A DNA stretch of 64,000 bases, taken from Cryphonectria parasitica EP155. Taxonomy: Eukaryota; Ascomycota; Sordariomycetes; Diaporthales; Cryphonectriaceae. The notes below the pieces were generated by a model that had not been told where the DNA came from, did not search any database, and saw only the letters and a program-made list of their open reading frames with translations. Positions 23,814 through 35,299 of the stretch are shown one piece after another. Positions within the stretch are counted from its first letter, which is position 1. Every line of letters begins with the position of its first letter. The DNA is taken from NCBI RefSeq assembly GCF_011745365.1, contig NW_024468909.1:4402001-4466000 (forward strand), in the 5' to 3' direction. The translations under genes were made by a program, and so were the position numbers.

Positions 23814-24259
23814 TGTAATGAGCACTGCAGCAATCCGAAGATTCCTAAGTACACGAAGGGGTTTATGCTAACAAGAGCGGTGTCAAAGTGTCAAGTTCTT
23901 GAATACGGAACCGTACAAGTTCTAATAAGCGATGCAAGTATTCACTGCCTTTAGGGCTACTCAGTGTATAAAACTGAATACTTAGATTGATAACTGAAGA
24001 GCTATATACTGAATCTATCTAATGATAATGAATGTATTCTTATATATTCAGCTCTTCAGTTCTAACTATCCTAATTATATTCCGATTTCTTATAGTTATT
24101 TCCTAAATATATTGATTATATTCATAGTCAATATAGTTGCGCTAGTAATCCTAACCCGGGTTATATAATCCTGATTAATATCCAATGTTGGGTTATGATA
24201 TCTGGTTCCTTAGTTAGTAGGGCTTATTCTGTAACCTGCATGTTAGATGAATCATAACA
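23814..24259 (-). repeat. 3' LTR of element B
   Basis: 446 bp, TGTAATGAGC ... CATAACA. Pairs with 30,766-31,211 at equal length. Confidence 0.93.
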
Positions 24260-24324
24260 TCATCTCCCTTCTATCAGTTATTATTCTCAACAATCTTCTA
24301 TAAGTATTCTAGCAAGTTCTTCGT

Positions 24325-24969
24325 ATGCATAATCTCGCCTTCCTGATTAAGATATTAAACAGAATCAACAAATCCCATATTCGCAAACCTTCTTCCGTTC
24401 CAAAGAGTACCCAAGATCAAGATCTCTTGATTTCCTGCTTTTTGGAAAATTTTATCGAGATGCCCATCTATTCCTATTGCAAGAATCATAGCTTCGAGTT
24501 CTGCAAGGTATTTCCCGGAGACTCTTCTCGTTGTATTGAATGCGTTTGACTGAGCTGCTCCAAGTGCAATGTTATGAGCTTTTCCCCCGAGAAGCTTTGC
24601 AATATCGCTACTCAACATCGAAAGTTGGAGAACGAGATCGAGAAGAGGGAAACTGAGCTTCTCCGTTTGCACTAACAGAAGCGGATATAATCTGAGAAGA
24701 TGAAATATGCTCTGCATTATAGTATTACTTGCATAGAGGAATTGGATTGTATGGAAGCTGAGAAGGCTGAGGCTGAGAGAGTGCGTATTGCTGCTGAAGT
24801 GCAGGCTGTTTTAGCAGAGGAATCTGCTGTTGTAGCTGGGGATTCTTCCTTTGAAGGTTTTGACTGGAATTCCTTGGCTCTTAACCCTAGCGTGTCTGGT
24901 TGGCCTTCCCTTCTGAAGAGCGAAACTGCAGCGCCTGATTCTCGCTCCGGAGCGGAGAGGTTGTCTTAG
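24325..24969 (+). pseudogene. Antisense accessory gene of element B, nearly intact 215-codon frame
   Basis: ATG at 24,325, TAG at 24,967-24,969, one continuous frame with no indel and only three internal stops (TGA 24,547, TAA 24,673, TAA 24,688), each explained by one RIP transition. Cys-rich part: Y-C-K-N, F-E-F-C, then S-S-R-C-I-E-C-V and S-C-S-K-C (about residues 52-85). Helical, charged middle: L-E-N-E-I-E-K-R-E-T-E-L-L and M-E-A-E-K-A-E-A-E-R. C-terminal motif: S-S-F-E-G-F-D-W-N-S-L-A-L-N-P-S, then S-G-A-E-R-L-S. It lies between the chromodomain end of pol and the 3' LTR, convergent with gag-pol. It could bind zinc and DNA or dimerise by coiled coil; no function is established here. Confidence 0.7.
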
Positions 24970-24979
24970 GTGCTGGTTT

Positions 24980-27900
24980 TCCTTTTCCAATATTCAGCTA
25001 TCTTTTCCTAAGCATTTTTAATATTTTTCTGCAGTTCCCATGAATTTTCACTTGCTGGATAATCTTTCCATTTGATGAGGTATTCCCTTATGCTGTTCAT
25101 GCTTCTGTGCTTAAGGATCTTTTCTATCTCATACTCTGGTTCATTGTTTTCTACTTCTGCTATATTATCTATTAGTATTTCCTATGCTGCTAGTTCCAGC
25201 AGTAAGATATGAAAAACTGAGTATATCCTCATTCTATGAGATAATGCTAACTCGTAATTAACTGGGGAAATCTGTTGCAAGATTTTGAATAGTTCTAACT
25301 TCTTATAATCGAGTTTATTACTGGATTTGATTATTTTGATATTTTTTCGAAGTAAATAAGCTTTATCTCTCTTTTATAAGATTAATTTCTCAATTCTTTT
25401 GGAGTTTGCATACTATACTATTTGTTCTTGGATAAATTATAGTTCTAATCGAAGTTTCTTCTGAACTTTCTTAATCTTCTTAACCCTTTTGTCTGCAGCT
25501 TCTACATCTGCTTCTAGCAGTGCTTTATAATAAGCTATTGGATTGTATCTATAGAGTATAAAGAATAGTAATTTCTTTATTATACTTGTATCTGCACTAT
25601 TATAAGCGAACTGTACAAGGAGCAATAGATTAATTCAGTTATTCTGTTTCTGATTAATATAGTATTGAAAATACTATTTGATAATCTGATTTATTCTTTC
25701 TATCTGTTTATCTGTTTACAGATAGAATGCTATAAATATTCTATGATATATTTCAAGCTGTTTTATAAGCGAAATCTAAAACTTTGAATTGAACTTTCTA
25801 TCTTTATTAGAGATTACTTCTTCTGATATGCTATAGTTAGCAATGATTATTCTAAGGAATGTATATACAAGTTTCTTTACTGTACTGCTTTTCTTATAAA
25901 GGAGAAAGTAAGCGTATTTGCTTAGTCTGCAAATTACTACTAGAATGCTATTATATTATATCTTAGTTAAGAATTCTCGTAAGAAAAGCAGCTTGATAAT
26001 AAAGTCTAGATTAATAGATTGCTAAATAATTATAAATACTAGTAAGAGATGCAGTAGTTTGTAAAGCTTATATTTTTCTGCTTTATTCTTCTTACAGCTA
26101 TTATATTATTATAGAATATTCTCAATTCTTTTTCTAAAGCTTAGTAGATTCCAGTATCTTTTGATACATTCATAGATTGCTCTAATTCTCTGATGTTTAT
26201 ATGCTAGTGCACTATATATATTCTTGATATAGTTATCTTATTCATTTGAAATTATTAATTCTGAATTCTTTTCCAAGAGTTCTATTCTAAGAGCAGCATT
26301 CAGTTCTCTGTATGCATTAACAAGATTTTCTAACTTATTTTAAGCAAAGATGTTCTGTATATCCAAAGAATTTGCATCTTAATAGTCTAATCTTCTACTA
26401 AGAATATCTGCTTATCCATTTTCTAAGCTTTTGCAATATACAATCTTAAAGTTGAATTATAAGAGGAATTCTGCTTATCTAATTTATTATTTATTCAAAA
26501 TCTTAATTATTATAAATATAATCAGATTTTTATAATCTGAATGAATTATAATCAAATATTGTATACTAATGAGATAATATTGCTACTTCTCGAAAGCTTT
26601 TACTATTGCTATAAGTTTCTAATCAGAGATTCTGTAATTGATTTCCGAGCTATTCAACTTCTTTAAGAAGTTGCTTATAATTCTTAAATGTTCTTAGTTA
26701 TTTTGCTAATCAAGTTGTTCTCTGAGTACATATTCCAATGCATTGATTTCAATTTTAAAGGATTTATAGAGATCTGCTTTATACAGAACTGGTTCTGAGA
26801 TAATATATCTGATAATCTTATTGAAAGCTTCTTATGCTTTAAAAGTTTATTTGAAAAGCTATTCCTTTTTAGTAAGATTTATAAGAAGATGTATAATTCA
26901 GCTGTAATTCTTAATGAATTGTTTGTAAAAATTGATATATCTGAGAAAAGATCTAATATCTTTAATATTTCTGGAAATTAGCTAATTCCTAATAGCTTCT
27001 ATCTTATCTTTCTGTAGCTTGATATATTCTAGCTTAATTGTGAATCTGAAGTAGTTAACTTTTTGTATATAAAAATAGCTCTTTATAGATTTTACAAAAA
27101 ATTTCGTATTCTAAAGTATTTACAATACTATTTCCATATATTTCTTGTATTCTTCAAGTATTCGAGAGTAAATAAGAATATTATTGAAATAAGCAATGAT
27201 AAACTGATCTAGATGCTTATATAAAATGTAATTGATTATTTTCTAGAATAAAGCTAGAGTATTTGTTAAACTAAAGAGTATAACTAAATATTCATAGTAT
27301 TTGTAGCATATTCTGAAAGCAGTTTTCCATTCTTCTTCTTTCTTTATTCTAATCAGATTATAAGCTTCTTTTAGATTCAGAACTGTGAATTATTATACTT
27401 CTTGCAGCTTATTTCATAATTCCTTAATAAGTAGCAACAAATATTAGTTCTTAATTATAATATTATTAAATTGCTTATAATCAATGCATAGCCTAAGCTT
27501 GCTATTCTTCTTGAATACAAACAGAATAGAATATTCTGCTAGTAATTGCAATAATTATATATATTCTTTCTTAAGATTCTTGTTGAAATATTCTCTAAGT
27601 ACTTCTAATCATACTTTATTTAGTTTATAAATAGAGAAGAATTTGAGCTGTTTCTCTTCTTGTAGCGGGATTTCGTAGTTGTATGAGCTGTATTCTGGCA
27701 ATTCCGTATCCAATTCTTTCTGGAATAGTTTCTTGAACTTGTAATATTCTTGTAATATGTTTACAAGTATTAGTTCTAATTCTTATGCTGTTTCTGCTAT
27801 CTAGAGAAATAGTAAGTATTGTTGAGCATACTTCTTTTCTAATAGCATTTTCGAAAGCTTTGAGTATTCGCTCCAAGCTGAAGCAAGTGCTTAAGAGCTT

Positions 27901-29250
27901 GGTTTTGAGATTTTTCCTGTATAGATCTATAATTCACTTTCTGAAGCTTTTCCTTATCGCTTCAGAGCGGACTAACTTGCTGAGAGTCTTGTTTCTATTG
28001 TTTTGCTAATCTGTTAGCATTCTAGTATTATTTGAATTTGCTTGTTACTAGATTCTTCTCTTTGAACTGCTAGCTCTGCTAACTTAAAGATATATATGAA
28101 GTTGTTTGAAGCTTCTTTTTCCGAGTATTCTTCAATAATTAGCTTCAATTCTGCGTTGTTGATTGCAACTATTTCTCTAGATATAGCTTGTTCTTATGAG
28201 ATCTAGCTAGTAATTCAATTGATTCAAGAATTGTGCTTCTTGAGCTATGGAAATTCCATAATCAGCTCATATTATGCTGTATCCGTAATATCAAAAGAAG
28301 CTCTGATTGCGTATTCTTGGATTAAAATAGATAGATAATCAGTCTTCTTATTGATTACTTCTTAGTTGTATACAACAGATTGTTCTTCTATAATACTGAG
28401 AGTATATAAGCATTTCTTCTATCTCTATTGTAGTTATGCTTAATTAATAATGTATGGGAATATAAAGTTTCTCTAAGTGCTACTATTCAATAGTATACTG
28501 TATTTGTATTCTTGAATATATATATTAAACTTGATATAAGCATAATCTATTCTAGAAGCTTTATATAGAAACTATTCTAGTTTAATTATCTGCAATCCCT
28601 TTATAAACGATTCTATTCTTTTGAGTTTATTAAGAACTGCTTATTCTTCTAAGCCTGCTTTACTACTTCTTAAGCAAGCTTCTTAGCTTGCTTTTGCTTA
28701 TATTATTATTATTCTTAATCTTTCTTCTATTAATGCTAGTTGCAAATCTTATTATTAATATAAATTATGCAGAGTATTATTTTATACTATTACCATTTTA
28801 TCTTCTTATTTATACATTGCTTGGAATAGTTATTTAATAATCCGATATATGCATTGTAATGCTATCTGTTGAGAATCTCTTTAAAGCAGAATTCCTATTC
28901 TTTAATAGCTTAAAGAATTTATTCTAGTTCTCTAATAGAGAACTATTCGTATTATATCTTATTTGAGAAATGTATTCTACAGCTATAATAAATGTAGAAA
29001 ATCCAAGCTAATTCATGATATAGATTATAAAGTAAGCTGATTCGAGAATTTTCATCTTCTTATATCTTGATATTCTGCAAGGGGATGCAGGTGAAGAGCT
29101 CTTTCAGCTCTATTCCGTAAATAAGATATTTGATTTATATTATTTCTTTATTCTATTCAATACTGAAGAGGAATCTTCCTATAAGCTTCTTAGATTTATT
29201 ATTGTTTGTAAGAAGCTTCTGCAGGCTGCTAAGTTATTTGCTCTGGCTTA
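24980..29250 (-). pseudogene. Pol remnant of element B
   Basis: Minus strand, same order as in element A. Integrase C-terminal part 25,437-25,625 (L-V-Q-F-A-Y-N-S-A-D-T-S, Y-R-Y-N-P-I-A-Y-Y-K-A). RT active site at 27,180-27,191 reads Y-F-N-N instead of Y-L-D-D. Chromodomain near 25,000-25,160. The segment between protease and RT (27,625-27,876) is open for 83 codons. Riddled with RIP-type stops. Confidence 0.88.
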
Positions 29251-29719
29251 ATTCTTTTATTGCTTGAAAAGCATTCTCTATATTATTTAGATATTTATAC
29301 TAGTAGCTAAAAGGGTATTATCTCTTATTCATGTTCCTAATTATAGTATCTAGTACAGATAATGAGGAATAGCGAAGAGCATTGTTATTAAGCTCTTTTT
29401 CCAGCGCCTGAATGCTTCGCTCAGTAATATTAGAGCAGTTCGAGTTATTGCTGCTCATAGTTATGCTAAGCGTATACTCTCACTTTGCTATTGCTATTTG
29501 CCTATAGCGCTTAGATTTCTGAGGAAACTATTCTGAATCTTTCTTACTTAAGAGATATATTAAGCAGTTATTATTATAGCAGAATGTTCAGCTGAGACTT
29601 TCGTAATTGATAGAATCTAATACTTGTTCCAAGAGAGTATTTTTGCTCAGTTGATTAAATTTCTATCATCAAGCAATATTTATTTAGCATTCTTTCTAAA
29701 CTGATTACTATTTGTTCTT

Positions 29720-30690
29720 TCGAGATTAATAGCAGTTGCATGTAATGTATTCTTATTTATTGCAATTATAGCAAGTAATGCTATTCTTCTTGCTATACTG
29801 CTTGTTAGCAGCATTGAGTTCTATAGAATTAGCATATATAGTGCTGCTTTAAGCTGTACTGCTATATCGATTGCTATTCTTGTTTTGGAGTTTCTTGCTT
29901 ATATTAGCTGAAAATCTTCAAATTTAGCTGCTTTCTTTCTTGGATTTCTTCATCTGTTATTTATATAGATAGTTATTAATACAGATTATCTGATTTAAGA
30001 ATGTTGCAAAGTTCTTCAGCTAATTCTGTTTAAAGATTTCATTCTTAACTTTATTCTTGAATCTCTTGTAATAATACTTTATAAGATTTTTATCTTTCTA
30101 TAAAAGTTATACTAAGAATTGCTTGAATCTAATTATATAAGCAGAAGCTGATTTAGTTTATCTGAGGTTTATAAGCTGCTAAGCTGTAGTATGCTCTTTG
30201 TTAGAGTTACTAAAGATCTCTTTGAAAGCTTTTTCGAAGCTTTCAAAGGAATTAAATATATTCTTAGTATTCTGAATATGCATATTGGAGTTGTTCTGAT
30301 GCTCCAAATGATTGTATAGAGAAGGTTTATATTAAATGAGAACATTCTTTTCGAAATAAGTTTCTGCAAGAATAACTTTCTCAGATTTCTTAATAAACTG
30401 AGTTATATAATGCAAGAAATATGCTTTGCAATAAGTAAGGAATTCATATAGCATTTTCTGATTGCTATTATATATAGCAAGCTTATTCATCTTGTATATC
30501 TTTTCAGCATTGCTGATAACTGCAGAAATAAACTGCATCTGCTAAGCTTATTAAGCTAGCTAAGCCTGCTAATTAGCAATGATAGCGCTCTAAGCTTGCT
30601 GTTATTTATACAGATTCTGGATATGCTGAATAAGCTGATATATCTGATTAACTAGCTCTTTCTAAGTAAGAGTATATAAGAATAAAGAGA
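29720..30690 (-). pseudogene. Gag remnant of element B
   Basis: Minus-strand segments at 30,169-30,369 and 30,332-30,538 (Y-K-M-N-K-L-A-I-Y-N-S-N-Q-K, then E-K-V-I-L-A-E-T) match the gag of elements A, C and D. Knuckle region near 29,740-29,790. Confidence 0.78.
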
Positions 30691-30765
30691 TTTCTGAAGA
30701 AGCTATCGTATTCCGTATTGCTCAAGGGATAATACTGAACTGTTCTTGAACAAGAGTTATCAAAA

Positions 30766-31211
30766 TGTAATAAGTATTGCAGCAATCCGAAGATTCCTAA
30801 GTATATGAAGGGGTTTATGCTAACAAGAGCGGTATCAAAGTATCAAGTTCTTGAATATGGAATTATACAAGTTCTAATAAGCGATGCAAGTATTTACTGC
30901 CTTTGGGACTACTCAGTATATAAAACTGAATACTTAGATTAATAACTGAAGAGCTATATACTGAATCTATCTAATAGTAATGAACGTATTCTTATATATT
31001 CAGCTCTTCAGTTCTAACTATCCTGACTATGTTCTGATTCCTCATAATCGTTTCCTAAATATGTTGACTATGTTCATAGTCGACATAGTCGCGCTAGTAA
31101 CCCTAACCCGGGTTACGTAATCCTGATTGGTACCCGATGTTGGGTCGTGATATCTGGTCCCTTGGTTGGTGGAGCCTATCCTGTGACCTGCATGTTGGAT
31201 GGGTCATAATA
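30766..31211 (-). repeat. 5' LTR of element B
   Basis: 446 bp; the terminal CATAACA is mutated to CATAATA at 31,205-31,211, followed by the CTAAG duplication. Confidence 0.92.
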
Positions 31212-31216
31212 CTAAG

Positions 31217-33720
31217 ATTAAAGAGATAAAATGAGCTTAGCAATCTACAAAGCTTATTAAGTATAATAAATAGATTAAATTCAAGTTTAGCAATCTAGAT
31301 TCTGATTAATATCTGAGATCTAAGCAGTAAGCTGTTATGCAAAAGAAAAACTGTAAAGAGTTCTCTAAAGCTAAAAAGAAAATATTTAAATATATATTGA
31401 GAAACAGAATCAAAGCTCTTATATAAAACTTTACTAATATTAGAAAGATTATTAAGAAAGTAGCTTTCTTATAAGAAATTAGAACTATATCTTACAAAAT
31501 CTTTTAAATAAAGTACATTTCAATCCCTAATATTTTCAAGCTAAAGCTAATAAAGCTTCTAAAATAATATATTAAGCAGAAGATTATTAAGAAAAGCTAT
31601 ATATTATATAAAAATAACTAATTTCTTATTATTAAAAAGAATAATAGCTTATACTTAATTAATAATACTCAAAAGTATAATAAGCATAGCTTTAAGAATG
31701 CTTTTATACTGCTTATTTCAGATGAATTCTCGGAAGAGTTCGCTATATATAAGATTCTTTTACTGCTCAACTTTTTTTCTAAATACAATCAAGTGCAACT
31801 GCATTCTAACAGTAGAGATATAATAATCTTCTTAATACTCTTAAGCTTATTCAGAATATATATTTTACTCTAAAATGCTACTAATTCTATTGCTTAGTTT
31901 ATAAGAATAATAATCAGATTTTTATATAATCTTATTTCTTATATATATTAGCTTTTTCTTAATAATATTTCTATTTATAGTTCTATAATAATCTATAGAA
32001 ATAAAGAGATTCTAAGCTTTTCTAGAGTATATAAATATATTGCTAAGTATATCGGAAATCTTAATAAGATTCTTATAAATATAAAGCTAGCTGAAGCTAT
32101 AATCTTAGTATTCAAATCAGAATAATATTAAGTAAAAATTGATATAGTTAATTATATTATCAGTTCTAGCAGATGATAATCTTAGAATAGAAAGATGAAA
32201 AAGCTTCTAATCTGAATAGAATATAAGAATATTAAAGATATTCGCTCTTTTATTAGACTGATTATTTATTATACAGCTTGAATTTAGAACTTTGCAATCA
32301 TTATTCAACTATTCTATAATTTTCTTAAGAAAGATATTATATAAAGATAGAAGAAGGAATAGAAAGAAGCTATTGCTATACTTATTCAGATATTTATATC
32401 TTATTCAATTATTATTTTAATTAATTATAATACTAATGCTAAAAAAATCATTCTTATAATAAATACAAGCTTATTAAGCTAAAGTATTATACTAATGCAG
32501 ATAATAAAGAATAAATAAAAGCTAGTATATTTTATTAGCAAAATCTGAATAATTGCAGTATAGAAATATAATGCTATCAAGAGAGAGTATTACGCTATTC
32601 TCTATACTTTACAGTTTCTTTAGCAATATTTCTATAATTGCTATTTCATTCTGAAAACTAATACTTATATTCTAATAAATTAATTCAATAGAGAAATGAA
32701 TAATATATCCAGTATTCTTCTGAATAAATAAGTAGCAGTAATTAAGATATTTAACTTTATTATTAAATATATTTTCAGATTAAAGAATTCTATAGCTAAT
32801 ACTCTTTCTCAATCTTTATACTTAATACTATTTAAGAAAAATAAAGATAGCAATATTAAGAACTAATATAATACTTAGCTTAATAGCATAAACTTAGATA
32901 AAGCTGATTTAGTATTACTGCTAAATTTAATTCTTTAGTAAATGGAATAGTTGAAATAATATGCAAAGTTCTTATGCTATAGAATTATTTTATTAAAACT
33001 CTTTAAGAGAGATTGCAAGAACTTTATAGTAGAAGTATTAAAGCATTAAATACTTAATTAAGCTCTATAGCACTATGCTAATGCAAAACTCTTATGCTAA
33101 TAAATAGTAAATAATTTTAATCTTTATTACTAAATTATTAGAAAATGTTATACTAAGTTTGAATATTAAGATCAAGATTCTATAATAGCTTATATTAAGC
33201 AACTCTATTACTAGAGAGATTTCTAAATAGATATAGCTAATACTATCTCAAATTGTAAGAAGTATGCAAAATTCAATCTAAAGATGTAAAAGAAAGGAAT
33301 AATTCTAATCTTTTCAAGTTAATTCTTTATAAGAATTAATATCGATATTCAATATATAGCTGAGAATAGCAGTTATAGATATCTTGCAAAGATTTGCTAT
33401 AATCTAATTAATTATATGCTTGCAAGATCTCTTAAGAAAGCTATAGCTGCAGAAATAAGAAAGTTTATTTTGAAAGAGATTATTCTTATATTCAGATGCT
33501 CTTTTAAAATTACTGTTAATAGAGAATTAGAAAACAAAGCTGAGATAGCTAAAACTATTAAAGCTCTTGGAATTCTGCTTATTCAGATCTTTAGTTACAA
33601 TCCTTATATCTAAGAATAAGTAGAAGCTAGTTATCTTTTCTTAGCAAATACTCTTGCTAAGCTAGCTAATGCTTAATTCTAAAGATAAAAGCAGTATTTG
33701 AGATTTGCACTTTTTGCTAA
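31217..33720 (+). pseudogene. RT, RNase H and integrase remnant of element G
   Basis: Plus strand. RT: A-I-Y-K-I-L-L-L-L-N-F-F-S-K-Y-N-Q-V near 31,740-31,800, then F-L-N-N-I-S at 31,955-31,972, where an active enzyme has F-L-D-D. RNase H: R-S-F-I-R-L and A-W-I-Q-N-F-A-I-I-I near 32,240-32,330. Integrase core: S-Y-R-Y-L-A-K-I, then 33,416-33,613, open for 65 codons (F-K-I-T-V-N-R-E-L-E-N-K-A-E-I-A-K, S-Y-N-P-Y). Only Gypsy-type enzymes have this domain order. It is not a close match to the A-D family. Confidence 0.75.
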
Positions 33721-34815
33721 AAGAACTATAATTTGCTAGTTATATAAATATAGCTTCTTTTATTTGATTTTCAGTTAAAAGCTGCTTATTTCAATTGAAA
33801 CTGAAATTCTGATATAAAAAGTTCTTATATAAACTGAAAATTAATTCTCTTAAAAAGCGTTTGAAATGTGATTAAGAATAATTATAGCTAAGAAAGATAA
33901 TATACAGAAAGCAATTAAAGCTATTTAGATATATTATCAAAAGATTGCAGCTAAAAATTGAATACAGAGTTTAGTATAAAAATCTTGATTAAATATTAGA
34001 GATTTTATACTTATTTATAATTATATTTGAAAAATAAGCTATTTATACAATGCTAAGATTTCTTATAAGTAAAAGAGTTTATATTTAATTGCTTAGATTC
34101 TAGATAAATATGCTTATAAGCTTAAGACTATAGATGGAATTCTGCTAAAAAGCATATATTTAGCTACTAATCTTAAAAAGTTTATATAGAATATAAATAG
34201 CATTTGAAAATCTGAAATGCTTATACTCTAGAAAGAAAATATTAAGCTTTAATCTAGCTAACTATTAGCAGAAAAGCTAGATTTAATAAGAGCTTTCTAG
34301 CAAGAAGAATCAGATAATAATATTCTTAAAATTCAGAAAGCAGATTCAAGCAATAATGCTATATTCTAGATTTCAGATATCATTAAGCATAATCTTATAC
34401 TTAGCTAAACTAGTTCTGATTTAGAGATTATTAATCTAGCAACTAAAGCAGATAATAATACTAAGAATGGAAATAGAATTAGTAATAATGAATATTTTAT
34501 ATAAGCAGCAGAGAAGAAGAGATAAGAATAGGAGAAAGCAGATAGAAGTGAAATATTTATATTAATTCCAACTAAATCAGCATTTCTAGCTTATAAGAGA
34601 GATTAATTTCTTTCTATTTATATTTCCTTTTTATTTGCAAAATATATTTTCTTTTCATCTTTTCTATTCTATCTTATATATTTTGCTAGAAGAGAAGGAA
34701 TAAAGTATTATCTGCTATTACTTGCTACAGAATACTGTAAATCCATTTAAAAATTTCAAAGTATCTAGTATAGAGCATGTTAATTAGCTCTAAAGCTATT
34801 TTCGTTATTCAAAAA
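33721..34815 (+). other. 3' part of element G or flanking relic
   Basis: AT-rich plus-strand remnant downstream of the integrase, with Lys/Glu/Asn-rich translations between RIP stops. Probably the C-terminal pol tail plus the 3' region of G. No LTR end was found before element C begins. Confidence 0.4.
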
Positions 34816-34820
34816 TTACA

Positions 34821-35263
34821 TGTTATAACCCATCCAACATGCAGATCACAGAACAGGTCACGAGTAACAGGGACCAGGTATCAAGGATTCAACGTTCTGA
34901 CAAAGCATCGATTACATAACCCAGAATTAGGGTTATTAGCGGATAGATACAGTCAACATCTATCCTGTCAATAAAAGAATCGATAGAGTCAATATTGATT
35001 CTATCTATCCGAACTGAAGAACCAAGTATATAAAGATTTACATTTCTTACTATCAGATAGATTTCCTTCAAATAGTTCTTCAGTTATCAATCTAAATATT
35101 CAGTTTCATATACTAAGTAGCTTCAAAGGCAGTAAATACTTGCATCGCTTATTAGAACTTGTACAGTTCCATATTCAAGAACTTGATACTTTGATACTGC
35201 TCTTGTTAGCATAAATCTCTTTGTATACTTAGGAATCTTCGGATTGCTGCAATACTCATTATA
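34821..35263 (+). repeat. 5' LTR of element C
   Basis: 443 bp; the end CATTACA is mutated to CATTATA. Differences from the 3' LTR are all transitions by eye, with no indel. Confidence 0.93.
35027..35034 (+). promoter_or_regulatory. Probable TATA box in the LTR of element C
   Basis: TATATAAA in the middle of the LTR, in the position expected for the U3 promoter. The equivalent in D is near 53,017. It is the only clear TATA-like block kept in the sense-strand LTRs. Confidence 0.45.
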
Positions 35264-35299
35264 TTTTGATAACTCTTATTCAAGAATAGTTCAGTATTA

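Larger units (their letters stand above)
23814..31211 (-). mobile_element. Element B: full-length Ty3/Gypsy chromovirus, RIP-mutated, 7,398 bp
   Basis: LTRs 23,814-24,259 and 30,766-31,211 (446 bp each) with the perfect duplication CTAAG at 23,809-23,813 and 31,212-31,216. Gag-pol is on the minus strand. Inserted into element G between its protease-like and RT parts. Polypurine tract on the minus strand at about 24,260-24,272 (GAAGGGAGATGA type). It carries the best preserved antisense accessory gene in the window. Confidence 0.95.
11808..34815 (+). mobile_element. Element G: old Ty3/Gypsy-type retrotransposon, split by insertions of A, a solo LTR and B
   Basis: Leaving out element A (14,061-21,521), the solo LTR (22,209-22,518) and element B (23,814-31,211), about 7.8 kb of plus-strand remnant reads in the usual order: gag-like (near 13.0-13.5 kb), aspartic protease-like (near 23.0 kb), RT (31.5-32.1 kb), RNase H (32.3-32.9 kb) and integrase (33.2-33.6 kb). 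The sequence differs from the A/B/C/D family, so it is a second Gypsy lineage. Its own LTRs were not recognised. Both outer limits are approximate; the right limit is set by the insertion of element C at 34,821. Confidence 0.65.
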
